A stretch of DNA of 64,000 nucleotides from Rhodocytophaga rosea (GCF_010119975.1 NZ_CP048222.1:682001-746000), one strand, 5' to 3'; positions 43,407 through 52,026 are shown, counted from the first letter of the stretch. The notes: generated by a model from the letters alone, not told the origin. Numbers and translations: made by a program.

Positions 43407-44000
43407 TCAGTATGTCGCTTTTGACATTGGCTGATCTGTTACTTGCTCCTTGCCTGCCAGACAATTAAAAACCTCTCTGTAAAACTCAGGATGTGATTGC
43501 CAGGTTTGTGCGGTTACAATATTCTTATCCCGTACAGCTTGTAAAGTGCTGTAGGTCCCTCCTCCCATTTCTATTTCCGTCCGTACATGTTCGTAAGCAG
43601 TAAGGCAATTACCCTGGGCAAGTCCGGCAGTAACCAGGATCTGAATACCGTGGCAAATAGCAAAAACCCATTTCCCCTGATTATTGAACGCACGGACAAT
43701 CTCTAATAGTTTAGCATGATTGCGCAGATATTCTGGTGCCCGGCCACCTAATAATAAAATAGCATCATACCGGTCTGGCACAATTTCATCAATGGTTAGA
43801 TCTGATTGCATGCCATATCCTTTCCGCTCAATATAGGTATCCCAGCCTGGTTCAAAATCGTGCATCACTAAATGGAGTGCACGTTTGCTGGGAGCAGCTA
43901 CTACCGGTATATCTCCGGCTTCCAGAAAACGGTGGTAGGCATACCAGGCCTCGTAACTCTCACCGCCGTCGCCTGTAACAATTACTATTTTGTGATTCAT
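43407..44000 (-). CDS. DJ-1/PfpI family protein
   Basis: A 197-residue class I glutamine amidotransferase-like protein. The nucleophile elbow is AICHG in VFAICHGIQILVTAG (Cys about residue 116), with the adjacent Glu/Asp position in the N-terminal TGDGGESYEAW. Family members act as glyoxalases, deglycases, proteases or chaperones; this one has an extended loop (MHDFEPGWDTYIERKGYG) typical of the bacterial PfpI-like group. The exact activity is not predictable. The gene stands alone between a shared terminator and an AT-rich gap. Confidence 0.87.
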   Translation of the reverse strand: MNHKIVIVTGDGGESYEAWYAYHRFLEAGDIPVVAAPSKRALHLVMHDFEPGWDTYIERKGYGMQSDLTIDEIVPDRYDAILLLGGRAPEYLRNHAKLLEIVRAFNNQGKWVFAICHGIQILVTAGLAQGNCLTAYEHVRTEIEMGGGTYSTLQAVRDKNIVTAQTWQSHPEFYREVFNCLAGKEQVTDQPMSKATY

Positions 44001-44245
44001 GGAATTATTATTTTAATCAGGAATTATCTAAAATTTTCTTTGAAGATAACCAATTATTATCATTTCCAGGCTCTCGATAGGGAAAGCTTTTCTCAGACAC
44101 GACGAAATGACACTCTCTTTTCATGCTTATATTTTGATTAAGCCAATATGACATATTCGCTGTTCCATACACAGGCATCAAGTACAATCACTATACTGGT
44201 ATGTAGTTTGATACTATAATTGACATAACAAAATGATAGAAAATC

Positions 44246-44638
44246 ATGGAATATACAATAGATAAAAATATGTGGCGGGGTTTTCTGGGTCAGATGGATC
44301 TGATGCATACATTGAATGGGGGGATGAGTATGACTTCGCTAGATGTGGCTGAAAATGAAAATGATATTACAATTACTATATCTGCACCCTCTGTAAAGCC
44401 CGAAGCCTATCAGGTGTTTGTAGATCATACTAAACTGGTGGTGTACTCTACCTATAAGCAACAATCAACACAAGGTGAAACAGGAATTCCAATGTACTTC
44501 AAAACCTTTGATATACCCTACTTTGTTGACGGAGCTAATATCAAAGCTACCTTTGAAGAAGGAAAACTAGTAGTAATAATGCCTTTTAGCGAAAGTAAGC
44601 AGACTTTGCAACGGAAAATAGATATAGAGCTTTCTTAA
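44246..44638 (+). CDS. Hsp20/alpha-crystallin-like small heat-shock protein
   Basis: A 130-residue protein with a single alpha-crystallin-type beta-sandwich (about residues 33-128): VAENENDITITISAPSVKPE, FVDHTKLVVYSTY, KTFDIPYFVDGANIKATFEEGKLVVIMPF. The DGANIKATFEEGKLVVIMP segment is the usual Hsp20 beta-8/beta-9 block. It lacks a clear C-terminal IxI motif, so large oligomers may not form. A holdase-type chaperone role is inferred. The gene has its own terminator at 44655, and the second IS5 copy starts 62 bases after its stop. Confidence 0.82.
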   Translation: MEYTIDKNMWRGFLGQMDLMHTLNGGMSMTSLDVAENENDITITISAPSVKPEAYQVFVDHTKLVVYSTYKQQSTQGETGIPMYFKTFDIPYFVDGANIKATFEEGKLVVIMPFSESKQTLQRKIDIELS

Positions 44639-44654
44639 GCTAAATTACTATATT

Positions 44655-44690
44655 AAAAAAGGAAGAGACCAGATAGCTCTTCCTTTTTTG
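44655..44690 (+). terminator. intrinsic terminator after the Hsp20-like gene
   Basis: AAAAAAGGAAGAG (44655-44667) pairs with CTCTTCCTTTTTT (44677-44689) over a 9-base loop, ending in a T-run. Confidence 0.9.
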
Positions 44691-44700
44691 TTGCTTATTA

Positions 44701-45564
44701 GAGAACGTTTTGAAATATTATACTGGTTTTCTTTTAAGCAGTGTGTCAATAAAGGCTAATTGTAGCATAGCTTCCGAACTTTCTGTGCTTTTCTCAAAGT
44801 CACGGCTCAATCTACGCTTAAAATTGAGCCATCCGTAACTGCGTTCTACCACCCAACGGCCTCCTGCCGGCACAAAGCCCTTTACGCTTTCAGGCTTTTG
44901 TACAATTTCTACCTTCCATCCATAGTCTCTTTCTATCTCTTCTACAAAGGTATCTTTGTAGCCATTATCTGCTTTTAGTGTATGTAGGCGGCAAGACTTA
45001 CCCTTCAGCTTAGCTGCTAACTCATAACCGGCTGTAGTGTCTGACACATGGGCGGCTGTTACATGCACAGCCCAAGGAATACCTAAACAATCCACTGCTA
45101 GATGTCTTTTTCTGCCATTCACCTTTTTGTTGCCATCTATGCCCTTGTCTTGGGAAGTAAACTGTACAATCTTTACACTTTGACTATCAATAGCTAACAC
45201 GCTTGGCAAGGCTTGTCGGCCTGCTTTTTTTCTTTCTCTGATTGCTAAAAAAGCCAACAGCTCTTCGATGATGCCTCGCTTCTTCCACTGCCTGTAATGG
45301 TAATAAATGGTTTGCCAGGGTGGGTATTTACTTTCCATGTTGCGCCATTGACTACCTGTAGTAAGTAGCCATAGAATAGCATTAAGAATAACACGTTTGT
45401 CATGTTTGATTTTTCTTAGGTTATCTACTACTTCCTTGATAATTTCCCACTCACAATCAGTGAGTTCGAAGAATCTTTCTTGCATAAAACTTTTTGGTTG
45501 GACACCACAAGTTTACTCACTGATTCTTTCTTTTACCCTATTTCTATCCTTTCAAAACATTCTC
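44701..45564 (-). mobile_element. IS5-family insertion sequence, copy 2 (864 bp)
   Basis: Appears identical over its whole length to the copy at 29146-30009, with the same 15-bp terminal inverted repeats. Here the flanks are TTA on both sides (44698-44700 and 45565-45567), a proper 3-bp TNA target duplication. It inserted 10 bases after the Hsp20-like gene terminator. Confidence 0.95.
44718..45485 (-). CDS. IS5-family DDE transposase, copy 2
   Basis: A 255-residue transposase, identical in protein sequence to that of copy 1 at 29163-29930. The catalytic residues are in LAIDSQSVK, LKADNGYKD and WVVERSYGW. Nothing is truncated, so the gene may be functional. Both copies are in the same orientation, 14.7 kb apart. 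Confidence 0.95.
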   Translation of the reverse strand: MQERFFELTDCEWEIIKEVVDNLRKIKHDKRVILNAILWLLTTGSQWRNMESKYPPWQTIYYHYRQWKKRGIIEELLAFLAIRERKKAGRQALPSVLAIDSQSVKIVQFTSQDKGIDGNKKVNGRKRHLAVDCLGIPWAVHVTAAHVSDTTAGYELAAKLKGKSCRLHTLKADNGYKDTFVEEIERDYGWKVEIVQKPESVKGFVPAGGRWVVERSYGWLNFKRRLSRDFEKSTESSEAMLQLAFIDTLLKRKPV

Positions 45565-45799
45565 TTATTTAAGCATAAAATTATATAGGTTTATAAATTT
45601 AGCTACAAGTTCAGCTAACCTTACAGTAACTGCTCATTCAGTTCTTTACACTAAATCAATCTATAAACCGTTATACCCATTACCTTACAGGAATTTCTCT
45701 CGTATATGTATGTTGCGCTTACAACAATTACCCTTTGAATAATGCAGGTCCGGATGCCAGAATAAAATCAGTTGTAGGTCATTATATTGTGTCGTATAT

Positions 45800-46801
45800 A
45801 TGTTTGTGACCAGATTTAGTTTTTCAATATGTATCTTCATCTATGTAGTGGTAAGTGCAATTCCGCTGAAAGCACAAACCATACTGAGTATTCCTCAGAA
45901 GAAGCAATATGCCTTGGAATTGCTAAAAAAATATGATCTGGAAGGATGGTATGTAGTAAATAAGGTCACCCGACTATCCATTAATAATAATTTCGATAGA
46001 TATGCAGAAGAAAATACCCGCAAAAGTGTTCGGGAGAGTTTAGGTACAGTGGTGCATGAGGTCAATCATGGCTACAGTGCATTGATGGCCTGGCGGCTAC
46101 GATACAAAGAGCGAGACCAGTATTCCTGTTATTATACCGGCGACAGTACCTACGTTCTGGTAAAACATACCCCAGTCTTTCTGACTGAGGAAATAGGCAA
46201 ATCCATCCGGCCCGAATTACATACATTCCGGTTTGATACCTATATATATAACCCGAACGAAAAAATTAAAATCACATCTAACACACAAGGCATTTACGGC
46301 CTGCTCGATGAATGGAATTCTTATTATCATGGCACAAAAACAGATGTGAACTTATACAAATGGTATGAAGAAAACACCAAAGGCGCACCTGAAGACTGGC
46401 GGAATTATTTTTCTACAGTGGGAAGTGTGGTCAATGCCTATATTGAATTTAAATTTTACTGTCTGGCCTACCTTCTATATGCTAAAGAAAATAAGCCGGA
46501 TGTATATCAGGGGATTATCAATAATAAAGAGTTTGTCAGCGTATTCCTGACTGTAAATGACAGATATGGTGACCTGGTAGATAAATATTTGCAGATCAAA
46601 AAAGATATACTTAAAAAATTACAAAGCAAAGGTGCCAAAGTAAGTGAAGATGAAGAATGGATTTTTATTAATGGAGAGGGCACCGGAAATTTTGTCAATG
46701 AATACAAAGTTCTTCAGAAAGAAATAAACATGCCTGCCTATCAGGAAATGCTTGCTAACCTCCAGCTCATTGCTCAGTCTGAAGAAAAAGAGAGAAGATA
46801 G
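45800..46801 (+). CDS. putative secreted zinc metallopeptidase (HExxH)
   Basis: A 333-residue protein I cannot place in a named family. The N-terminus is a signal peptide (SFSICIFIYVVVSAIPLKAQ). HEVNH at residues 86-90 is an HExxH zinc motif in a helical setting (LGTVVHEVNHGYSALM). A possible third ligand is E171 in GLLDEWNSYYHG, about 80 residues on, as in gluzincins with a Glu ligand. The C-terminal third is helical and charged. The motif could be chance, since HExxH occurs by chance fairly often, but its helix context and the signal peptide support a secreted peptidase. The gene is flanked by IS copy 2 and a regulator gene. Confidence 0.65.
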   Translation: MFVTRFSFSICIFIYVVVSAIPLKAQTILSIPQKKQYALELLKKYDLEGWYVVNKVTRLSINNNFDRYAEENTRKSVRESLGTVVHEVNHGYSALMAWRLRYKERDQYSCYYTGDSTYVLVKHTPVFLTEEIGKSIRPELHTFRFDTYIYNPNEKIKITSNTQGIYGLLDEWNSYYHGTKTDVNLYKWYEENTKGAPEDWRNYFSTVGSVVNAYIEFKFYCLAYLLYAKENKPDVYQGIINNKEFVSVFLTVNDRYGDLVDKYLQIKKDILKKLQSKGAKVSEDEEWIFINGEGTGNFVNEYKVLQKEINMPAYQEMLANLQLIAQSEEKERR

Positions 46802-46962
46802 CTATTACTTTATATTATCTTCTTAATAACAATCACTGCTGATGGAGGTACAATACATTTTAACACAAAAATCATTATATAAGGCTGAAGTTTTCTATGC
46901 TTAATTTTTATCAAGTTAAGTATATATCCTGTAAAAATACCTGGCTTATTTGTCCGAAAATG

Positions 46963-46994
46963 TTTGTAAGTGTCAGTTCTTGTGCATACATTTA
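46963..46994 (+). promoter_or_regulatory. Bacteroidota-type promoter of the XRE/S24 regulator gene
   Basis: TTTG (46963-46966), a 20-base spacer, then TACATTTA (46987-46994), one mismatch from TAnnTTTG. The start at 47012 lies 18 bases downstream, which also argues against an earlier start at 46970. Confidence 0.65.
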
Positions 46995-47011
46995 CCAAAC
47001 ATTCTTCACCT

Positions 47012-47779
47012 ATGAACCAAGCAGAAAGACTTAAAGAACTCCGCCGCAAAGCAGGATTGAACCAGATACAGGTAGCTGAATCTATTGGCAAATCACGCTC
47101 AAGATTAGCTACTTACGAAACACAGGACGAACTGCGTATTCCCTACCCTACCCTGGTTAAACTGGCAAAATTGTATCAGTCTACGCCGGAATATATTGAA
47201 CATGGGGTGACTCCGGAAGAAGCCGCTTTGTCTGCAGAATACATCACTGGCAGACATATACGGCCATTGGTGGTTACAGTAGATAATACCGGAAAAGAAA
47301 ATATCCTGTTTGTGCCTATTAAAGCCCGAGCCGGATATTTGCTGGGGTATGGAGATCCGGAATATATTCAATCTCTGTATGCCTGTTCCATGCCCGGTTT
47401 TACCAATGGCACTTTCCGTATTTTTGAAGTGGAAGGCTATAGTATGAGTAATACTTTACAGCCTGGCGATATGGTGATTACCCGGTATGTAGAAGATTGG
47501 AATAACCTTAGCAATGATAATGTATATGTAATTGTAGCTAAAAATGGAATCTGCATCAAACGTATTCAAAATGTAATAGACAAGGCTGCCGGTATTGTCA
47601 TCCAGTCGGACAATCCGGAATTTGCCACCGATTTCATTCCGGTAGAAGATATTATGGAGATATGGGAAGCCAAAGCCCTGGTATCGCGTTCTATCTCCCG
47701 CAAACCAAGTGATGTTATTTTCGAATTAAACACTTTAAAATCCAGATTTGAGCACCTGACGAGCAAAAAACCGGCTTAA
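47012..47779 (+). CDS. XRE-family regulator with S24 (LexA/CI-like) peptidase domain
   Basis: About 255 residues from the ATG at 47012 (MNQAERLKELRRKAGL). The N-terminal helix-turn-helix is residues 1-60 (GLNQIQVAESIGKSRSRLATYE). The C-terminal part is an S24-type domain with the Ser in VEGYSMSNTLQPGD and the Lys in NGICIKRIQN, and an Ala-Gly pair in KARAGYLLG that could be the self-cleavage site. Such regulators in Bacteroidota resemble LexA/CI repressors and respond to stress or DNA damage; whether this one is cleaved is not known. The promoter is strong by consensus and the next gene follows 32 bases later. Confidence 0.85.
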   Translation: MNQAERLKELRRKAGLNQIQVAESIGKSRSRLATYETQDELRIPYPTLVKLAKLYQSTPEYIEHGVTPEEAALSAEYITGRHIRPLVVTVDNTGKENILFVPIKARAGYLLGYGDPEYIQSLYACSMPGFTNGTFRIFEVEGYSMSNTLQPGDMVITRYVEDWNNLSNDNVYVIVAKNGICIKRIQNVIDKAAGIVIQSDNPEFATDFIPVEDIMEIWEAKALVSRSISRKPSDVIFELNTLKSRFEHLTSKKPA

Positions 47780-47784
47780 CCTTT

Positions 47785-47792
47785 TACATTTG
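47785..47792 (+). promoter_or_regulatory. -7 box TACATTTG before the ceramidase-domain gene
   Basis: A perfect TAnnTTTG match 20 bases before the GTG start at 47812; no TTTG at the -33 distance. Confidence 0.45.
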
Positions 47793-47811
47793 CATGCGTT
47801 AATGTAAGCCT

Positions 47812-49146
47812 GTGAAAAAATCTATAGTCCTGTTTGTACTGATATGTGTATGTATTGCCCTGATCCTACAATCATGTTTGCTTTCTAAAATTGACAGGAC
47901 CCCCTATCAACAGACAGATTATTATGCGGCATTACAAGCCCAGCTGGATACTTTTTCTATAGATAGTTTACAACTTTATGGAGACACCTTGCAGGCAGGC
48001 TGGGCAAAAGCAAACATAACGCCTTCAACGCCAGTTCCCATGGCAGGCTATGGTTCCAGAAGAGGGCAGAAATATACAGTTGTTCACGACTCGATCTGGG
48101 CTAGAGCAGTAGTTTTTGATAATGGCAAACAGAAAGCCGCATGGGTTTCTCTGGATTTACTAATTGTACCGCCGGAGGTGAAAGAATCCCTTAAAAAAGC
48201 ATTACCTGGAATAGGGTTTTCTATTGATCAAACTTATCTTACGGCCACCCATACGCACAGCAGTATTGGTGGCTGGGCTAAAAAACTGGTAGGCAGGCTG
48301 ATTGCCGGCAAGTATGACGAAAATGTTATAAAACTTATTACAAATGGTATTGTAAATGCTATCAGACAGGCAGATATACATAAACAGAAAGCTAAAATAG
48401 GACTGGGTACTTATTATGCCAGAGAGCTTGTAAATCACCGGATTACCAACGAAGGTAAAGTTGACTCAACGGTTTATGTGTTTAAAATTCAACAAGCCTC
48501 TGGTGCTACAGCTGCCATAGTCAGTTTTACTGCCCATGCTACCTGCCTGGCTTCTAAAGATTATTCTCTTTCCCGCGATTATCCTGGTGCTCTGGTAGAT
48601 TCTCTGGAAAAAAATAAGGAAATTGACTTTGCTGCATTTGGAGCTGGAGGTGTAGGCAGTCATAGTCCGGCTGCAGAAGGGGCTGAATTTGAGAAAATTG
48701 CCAATATGGCGAGTTTACTTTCACATAGAATCAATACAGGATTCGACTCTATTGCGCTTAAATACCAGACTCAACTGGCCAACAGAGAATTAGCACTTCC
48801 CTTACGTAAACCCCAATGGCGGATTTCGGAAAACTGGCGCTTACGACCCTGGCTGTTCTATAGTTTATACGGCGACTATCCGGCTACCCTAAGCATATTG
48901 AAAACCGGAAATCTCACCTGGATTGGAACGCCTTGCGATTTTTCGGGAGAACTTGCTCTACAGGTTCAGAAACCTGCCCAGCATCCGCTGATTATAAATA
49001 GTTTTAATGGAGGCTATATTGGCTACATTACTGAGGATAGTTACTACGACCGTAATCATTATGAGACCAGAGTGATGAACTGGTTTGGCCCGGAAAATGG
49101 CGCTTATTTCTTGGAAACAATCAATCAGCTGATGAAGAAGCTCTAA
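47812..49146 (+). CDS. neutral/alkaline ceramidase N-terminal-domain lipoprotein, GTG start
   Basis: A 444-residue protein starting with GTG (an upstream ATG at 47802 runs straight into a stop). The lipobox cysteine is in LILQSCLLS, so it is a lipoprotein. The ceramidase-like domain is recognised by WAKANITPSTPVPMAGYGSR, VSLDLLIVP, TATHTHSSIGG (metal-binding His) and the GAGGVGSHSPA region. It is shorter than full ceramidases (about 650 residues) and lacks the C-terminal immunoglobulin-like domain, as do many bacterial proteins of this annotation. Its lipid substrate is unproven; sphingolipids are made by many Bacteroidota, which makes a ceramide substrate possible. Confidence 0.85.
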   Translation: MKKSIVLFVLICVCIALILQSCLLSKIDRTPYQQTDYYAALQAQLDTFSIDSLQLYGDTLQAGWAKANITPSTPVPMAGYGSRRGQKYTVVHDSIWARAVVFDNGKQKAAWVSLDLLIVPPEVKESLKKALPGIGFSIDQTYLTATHTHSSIGGWAKKLVGRLIAGKYDENVIKLITNGIVNAIRQADIHKQKAKIGLGTYYARELVNHRITNEGKVDSTVYVFKIQQASGATAAIVSFTAHATCLASKDYSLSRDYPGALVDSLEKNKEIDFAAFGAGGVGSHSPAAEGAEFEKIANMASLLSHRINTGFDSIALKYQTQLANRELALPLRKPQWRISENWRLRPWLFYSLYGDYPATLSILKTGNLTWIGTPCDFSGELALQVQKPAQHPLIINSFNGGYIGYITEDSYYDRNHYETRVMNWFGPENGAYFLETINQLMKKL

Positions 49147-49160
49147 AAAAAATCAAAAAA

Positions 49161-49192
49161 TTTGGCGGATTGTTTTTTTCATTCTACATTTG
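49161..49192 (+). promoter_or_regulatory. Bacteroidota-type promoter of tRNA-Gln
   Basis: TTTG (49161-49164), exactly 20 bases, then TACATTTG (49185-49192): a perfect match to both consensus boxes, with the tRNA starting 25 bases downstream. It is the clearest promoter in the window and supports the phylum assignment. Confidence 0.8.
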
Positions 49193-49217
49193 CCAAATCA
49201 AATTCAATCGTACAAAC

Positions 49218-49290
49218 TGTCCGATGGTGTAATTGGCAACACGTCTGATTTTGGTTCAGAAGAGTCCAGGTTCGAGACCTGGTCGGACAA
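49218..49290 (+). tRNA. tRNA-Gln (anticodon TTG)
   Basis: A 73-base gene. The acceptor stem is TGTCCGA (49218-49224) with TCGGACA (49283-49289) and discriminator A. The anticodon arm is TCTGA-TTTTGGT-TCAGA, giving anticodon TTG (49251-49253). The T arm contains GTTCGAG with a perfect CCAGG/CCTGG stem. The CCA end is not encoded. A terminator follows and a perfect promoter precedes it. Confidence 0.97.
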
Positions 49291-49294
49291 CAAG

Positions 49295-49328
49295 AAAAGC
49301 CCTATTTCGCAAGATTTAGGGCTTTTTT
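49295..49328 (+). terminator. intrinsic terminator of tRNA-Gln
   Basis: AAAAGCCCTA (49295-49304) pairs with TAGGGCTTTT (49317-49326) and continues into a T-run. Confidence 0.88.
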
Positions 49329-49389
49329 GTGTTATGTGTAAGTTAGCGGTAAAGTAAAATACTTGAAATTGAAGTTAAATAGATTAAAA

Positions 49390-49409
49390 AATACCTAATT
49401 TTAGGTATT
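49390..49409. promoter_or_regulatory. palindrome AATACCTA-N4-TAGGTATT, site 1
   Basis: Perfect 8-bp arms with a 4-base spacer. The same arms and spacing occur at 58183-58202. Both are followed downstream by a TTTGATTATrymAAT-like block (49417 here). It is a candidate operator with promoter in front of a decayed gene. Confidence 0.55.
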
Positions 49410-49455
49410 GACAAACATTTGATTATGCAATAGTTTAAGTTTTTAAAACTTAAGT

Positions 49456-49863
49456 TATAAGAAAGGTTTACTTTACTTGTTGTTAACTGTTTTTACTATA
49501 TCTGGCTGCAAAGTAGCACAAACAGCAAGGTTAGCTTCACAAGGAGAATGGTCAGCAATATAAACTGAAATTAAATTATTTGACCAGACCGGTAATTTAC
49601 CTCCGAAACAAGATTGGATAAAAGCGCTGATCAACCAGAATTTACCTGCTCCCTTTCATTATAATCCTAATCCCCACCTCAAATTTGTAGATTTGGACCG
49701 CCATGCCTATTTTATTCTTATCCTAACGAAAGATCAAGCACAAGCCGATTAGTATTTTGTGGACAATATTTTTGAAAAAGATTCGCCTAAAAAATTTGTA
49801 TAAGGATGGCTAACAAATAGTGGTAGAAATGTTTTATCAAAATCGGATATCAAAGCTAAATAA
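49456..49863 (+). pseudogene. decayed gene: lipoprotein-like N-terminus fused to PhoD-type phosphatase C-terminus
   Basis: One frame, interrupted by stops. At 49462-49560 it reads KKGLLYLLLTVFTISGCK, a lipoprotein signal with lipobox cysteine but no start codon. After a stop at 49561 it continues with FDQTGNLPP, then from 49639 with LPAPFHYNPNPHLKF and DRHAYFIL, which matches the end of the intact PhoD-like protein at 56397-58070 (LPAPFGFNPNPQVKF and DQHGYFIL). A TGG Trp codon of the intact gene is TAG here, and a second stop precedes GWLTNSGRN. About 60 percent of the last 75 residues agree. It is the relic of a paralogue, probably with a large internal deletion. Confidence 0.8.
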
Positions 49864-49864
49864 A

Positions 49865-49975
49865 ATGAATTTGTCAGCAGAAATATTGGGTCCGTTTCAC
49901 AGAAGTCCTGTTGTATTAAATTACCATTTTAAACTGAAAGACGGACTCATTGAGGCAATGAAAATAACGAGCTAA
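49865..49975 (+). pseudogene. C-terminal relic of an NTF2/SnoaL-like protein
   Basis: A 36-codon frame reads SAEILGPFHRSPVVLNYHF followed by KLKDGLIEAMKIT. The GPF-SPVVLNYHFKLKDG layout is the last two beta strands of the NTF2/SnoaL-like fold, usually about 130 residues long, so most of the gene is missing. It lies directly behind the PhoD relic and faces an AraC relic, a gene pair often found together. Confidence 0.55.
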
Positions 49976-49980
49976 AAAGA

Positions 49981-50104
49981 TCACCTTAATTCTAAAGGTG
50001 AAAAATTGGTTTTTGTCTTAAACTATTTGCTGAACGAATGGGGGTGTTCAAAGCCTAACTCATAGGCAATTTCACTAATAGATACTACAAATAGTTTCTG
50101 AAAT
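49981..50104 (-). pseudogene. C-terminal relic of an AraC-family regulator
   Basis: Read on the minus strand, one frame gives SISEIAYELGFEHPHSFSK, a stop (TAG), then FKTKTNFSPLELR and the natural stop. This is the second helix-turn-helix of an AraC/XylS-type regulator, where the family has GF-x-S-FSKxFKKxxGxSPxxYR. Only about 40 codons remain and they contain one nonsense codon. Confidence 0.8.
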
Positions 50105-50162
50105 AAATTAGAAATGCATAGCACTTATTTACACCTGAAAGTTCTGAAAATTATCAAAGGCT

Positions 50163-51179
50163 TTAATATATACGTAGTACTGCTTTCACATAAAATTTGA
50201 GAAGATGAAAATATACTATTGGATCTCTGCTTAAACTTAAGGCTCGTTTTACATGTGAATAGGCAAGAAATATATTTCGCTTGTGGCACCAGATGTTATA
50301 AGCCGTGCCAATATTCATTCTGGCATAATATTTTTTTGATTCCTGAAGTATTTTTTTCCGATGGGAATAAGGTAGGTGATCTTGAATTAATTCCATAGCT
50401 TTTAGTAAATCAACGATATTCTGCCCTGATATCTCTTTTTGCCAGGAAATAGAATCTTGGTGCCCTCTATATTCAGCCAAAATCTCAGGTGTATAAGCTA
50501 CCGGATAATGTTTAGCAATGCGTACCCACATCTCCCAGTCTTCTGCATAAGCCATTCCATAAAAACTACCTACTTTCTCATACACCTCCCGCCTGACTAC
50601 CATGGCTACATACTGAATGCGCTGTAACTCCCCTATGCGAAGAAGCCAGTCAGATAAGATGCCTGCTTGTTTAGCTTCTGCAGGCTGATCAAGAACGTGG
50701 TGTCCATTCTCATTAATAAAACAGTAATTACTGAATGCAGCTCCTGCTTGTGGATATTGCTCAAATAGCAAACTCAAGGTCTGATAAAAGCCTGGCCTGA
50801 TCCGATCATCACCATGTAGCAGATGCACTAACTTTCCTTGAGAACGATTGATGCACGTTTCAAAATTTCTCAGGCTACCTACATTCTCTGCCTGACGAAA
50901 ATAACCTATCCGTCCCTTTCCTATCTGCCAAACTAACTTCTGCACATCTGCATCAGTGCTGGCATCATCAACTACTTCAATTTGCATATGTTGTTGACCA
51001 GGATCTTGAGCTAGCACACTTTGCAGAGTATCGGCAAGGAAGGCAGTACAATTATAGACAGGAATCATCACTGACCATAGAGGCCGATGAACAGAAGGAG
51101 GCAGGCTAAGAATAACAGGCGCTGAGGTAGGGATACGTTCCATGCAAGAAACTCTTGGCTGCAACAGCAACGCTAACAA
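50163..51179 (-). CDS. glycosyltransferase family 2 protein
   Basis: A 338-residue GT-A fold glycosyltransferase (or 326 residues if it starts at 51143, MERIPTSAP). The nucleotide-sugar site is marked by WSVMIPVYNC, IEVVDDASTDADVQ, and the DxD-type motif in LLHGDDRIRPGF. The acceptor region contains FSNYCFINENG and AYAEDWEMWVRIAKHY, with the usual ED. There is no membrane segment. It is intact but sits alone between gene relics and IS remnants, and may be a survivor of, or a stray from, the polysaccharide locus at 58.8 kb. The sugar and acceptor are unknown. Confidence 0.88.
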   Translation of the reverse strand: MLALLLQPRVSCMERIPTSAPVILSLPPSVHRPLWSVMIPVYNCTAFLADTLQSVLAQDPGQQHMQIEVVDDASTDADVQKLVWQIGKGRIGYFRQAENVGSLRNFETCINRSQGKLVHLLHGDDRIRPGFYQTLSLLFEQYPQAGAAFSNYCFINENGHHVLDQPAEAKQAGILSDWLLRIGELQRIQYVAMVVRREVYEKVGSFYGMAYAEDWEMWVRIAKHYPVAYTPEILAEYRGHQDSISWQKEISGQNIVDLLKAMELIQDHLPYSHRKKILQESKKYYARMNIGTAYNIWCHKRNIFLAYSHVKRALSLSRDPIVYFHLLKFYVKAVLRIY

Positions 51180-51393
51180 TAGATTGAAATGTAAAAAACA
51201 AGTAGCCTTGGATATGTAGTCTCAGGCTCTTTTACAAATATATAAAAATTGATTCATAATTTAAGACGTAAAGAGAATGATCTTTTAAACTAAAAACATC
51301 AGATAAACCCTTAGAAGCTGTATAAAAAGGGTAAGAGGAGGAAGCAGTACTCAAAGTAAATAAGTTTGTAGTGCCAACTAACAGACAAATTCC

Positions 51394-52013
51394 CATGAGT
51401 ACTACTCAAAGCAAGGTAAAACGAAAGAAATATCCAAGTGACATCAGTAAAAATGGCTGGAAAAAGTTAACTCCGTATCTACCGGAGAGCAAGTCGGACT
51501 CCCAAAAAGGGGGCGCGCATCCGTAGCCTTGAAAGAGGTAATGGATGGAATCATGTATGTAGTGAAAACCGGTTGTAGATGGCGCAGTATGACCATGACC
51601 TGCCTCATTGGTTAACAACAGTCTATGGCTATTTTGACCCTTGGAGTAAAAGCGGGTTATGGCAGCAGATTCACTCGTTCTTAGTCCGGAAAGTGCGTCG
51701 GCAAATGAAAAGAAAACCCATGCCTAGTGCAGGCAGTTTAGATTCTCAAAGTGTAAAGACGACTGCTTGTGGAGGAGAGCATCGGGGATTTGATGCGGGC
51801 AAGCTTGTTAAAGGCCGAAAACGCTTCATTCTTACCCCTACACAAGGCTTACTAGTAGCCGTTTGGATTTGTGCAGCGAGTGTGTCGGAAAAGCAAGGCG
51901 CTAAACAGCTTTTACGCTATATCAAATTAGTACCTTGCTTGCAGGAGTTGTGTAGCTGTATCCAGCTAGTGAGGTACTCCCCGTTTTTAGGACCAAAAAT
52001 GGGTAATTCTTAA
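51394..52013 (+). pseudogene. IS5-like transposase, frameshifted and truncated
   Basis: The start at 51394 reads KYPSDISKNGWKKLTPYLP, the N-terminus of an IS5-type transposase. A first frameshift lies near 51522 (then VALKEVMDGIMYVVKTGCRW) and a second near 51588 (then LPHWLTTVYGYFDPWSKSG). The core continues with AGSLDSQSVKTTACGGEHRG (first catalytic Asp), FDAGKLVKGRKRFIL, but the second Asp and Glu regions are missing. It belongs to a different IS5 subgroup from the 864-bp element. It is inactive. Confidence 0.85.
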
Positions 52014-52026
52014 TTGAAACTTTTCT

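Noticed and set aside
29146-45564. Composite transposon formed by the two identical IS5 copies
   Set aside because: The enclosed 14.7 kb are core housekeeping genes, and copy 2 has its own target duplication, so the copies inserted independently.
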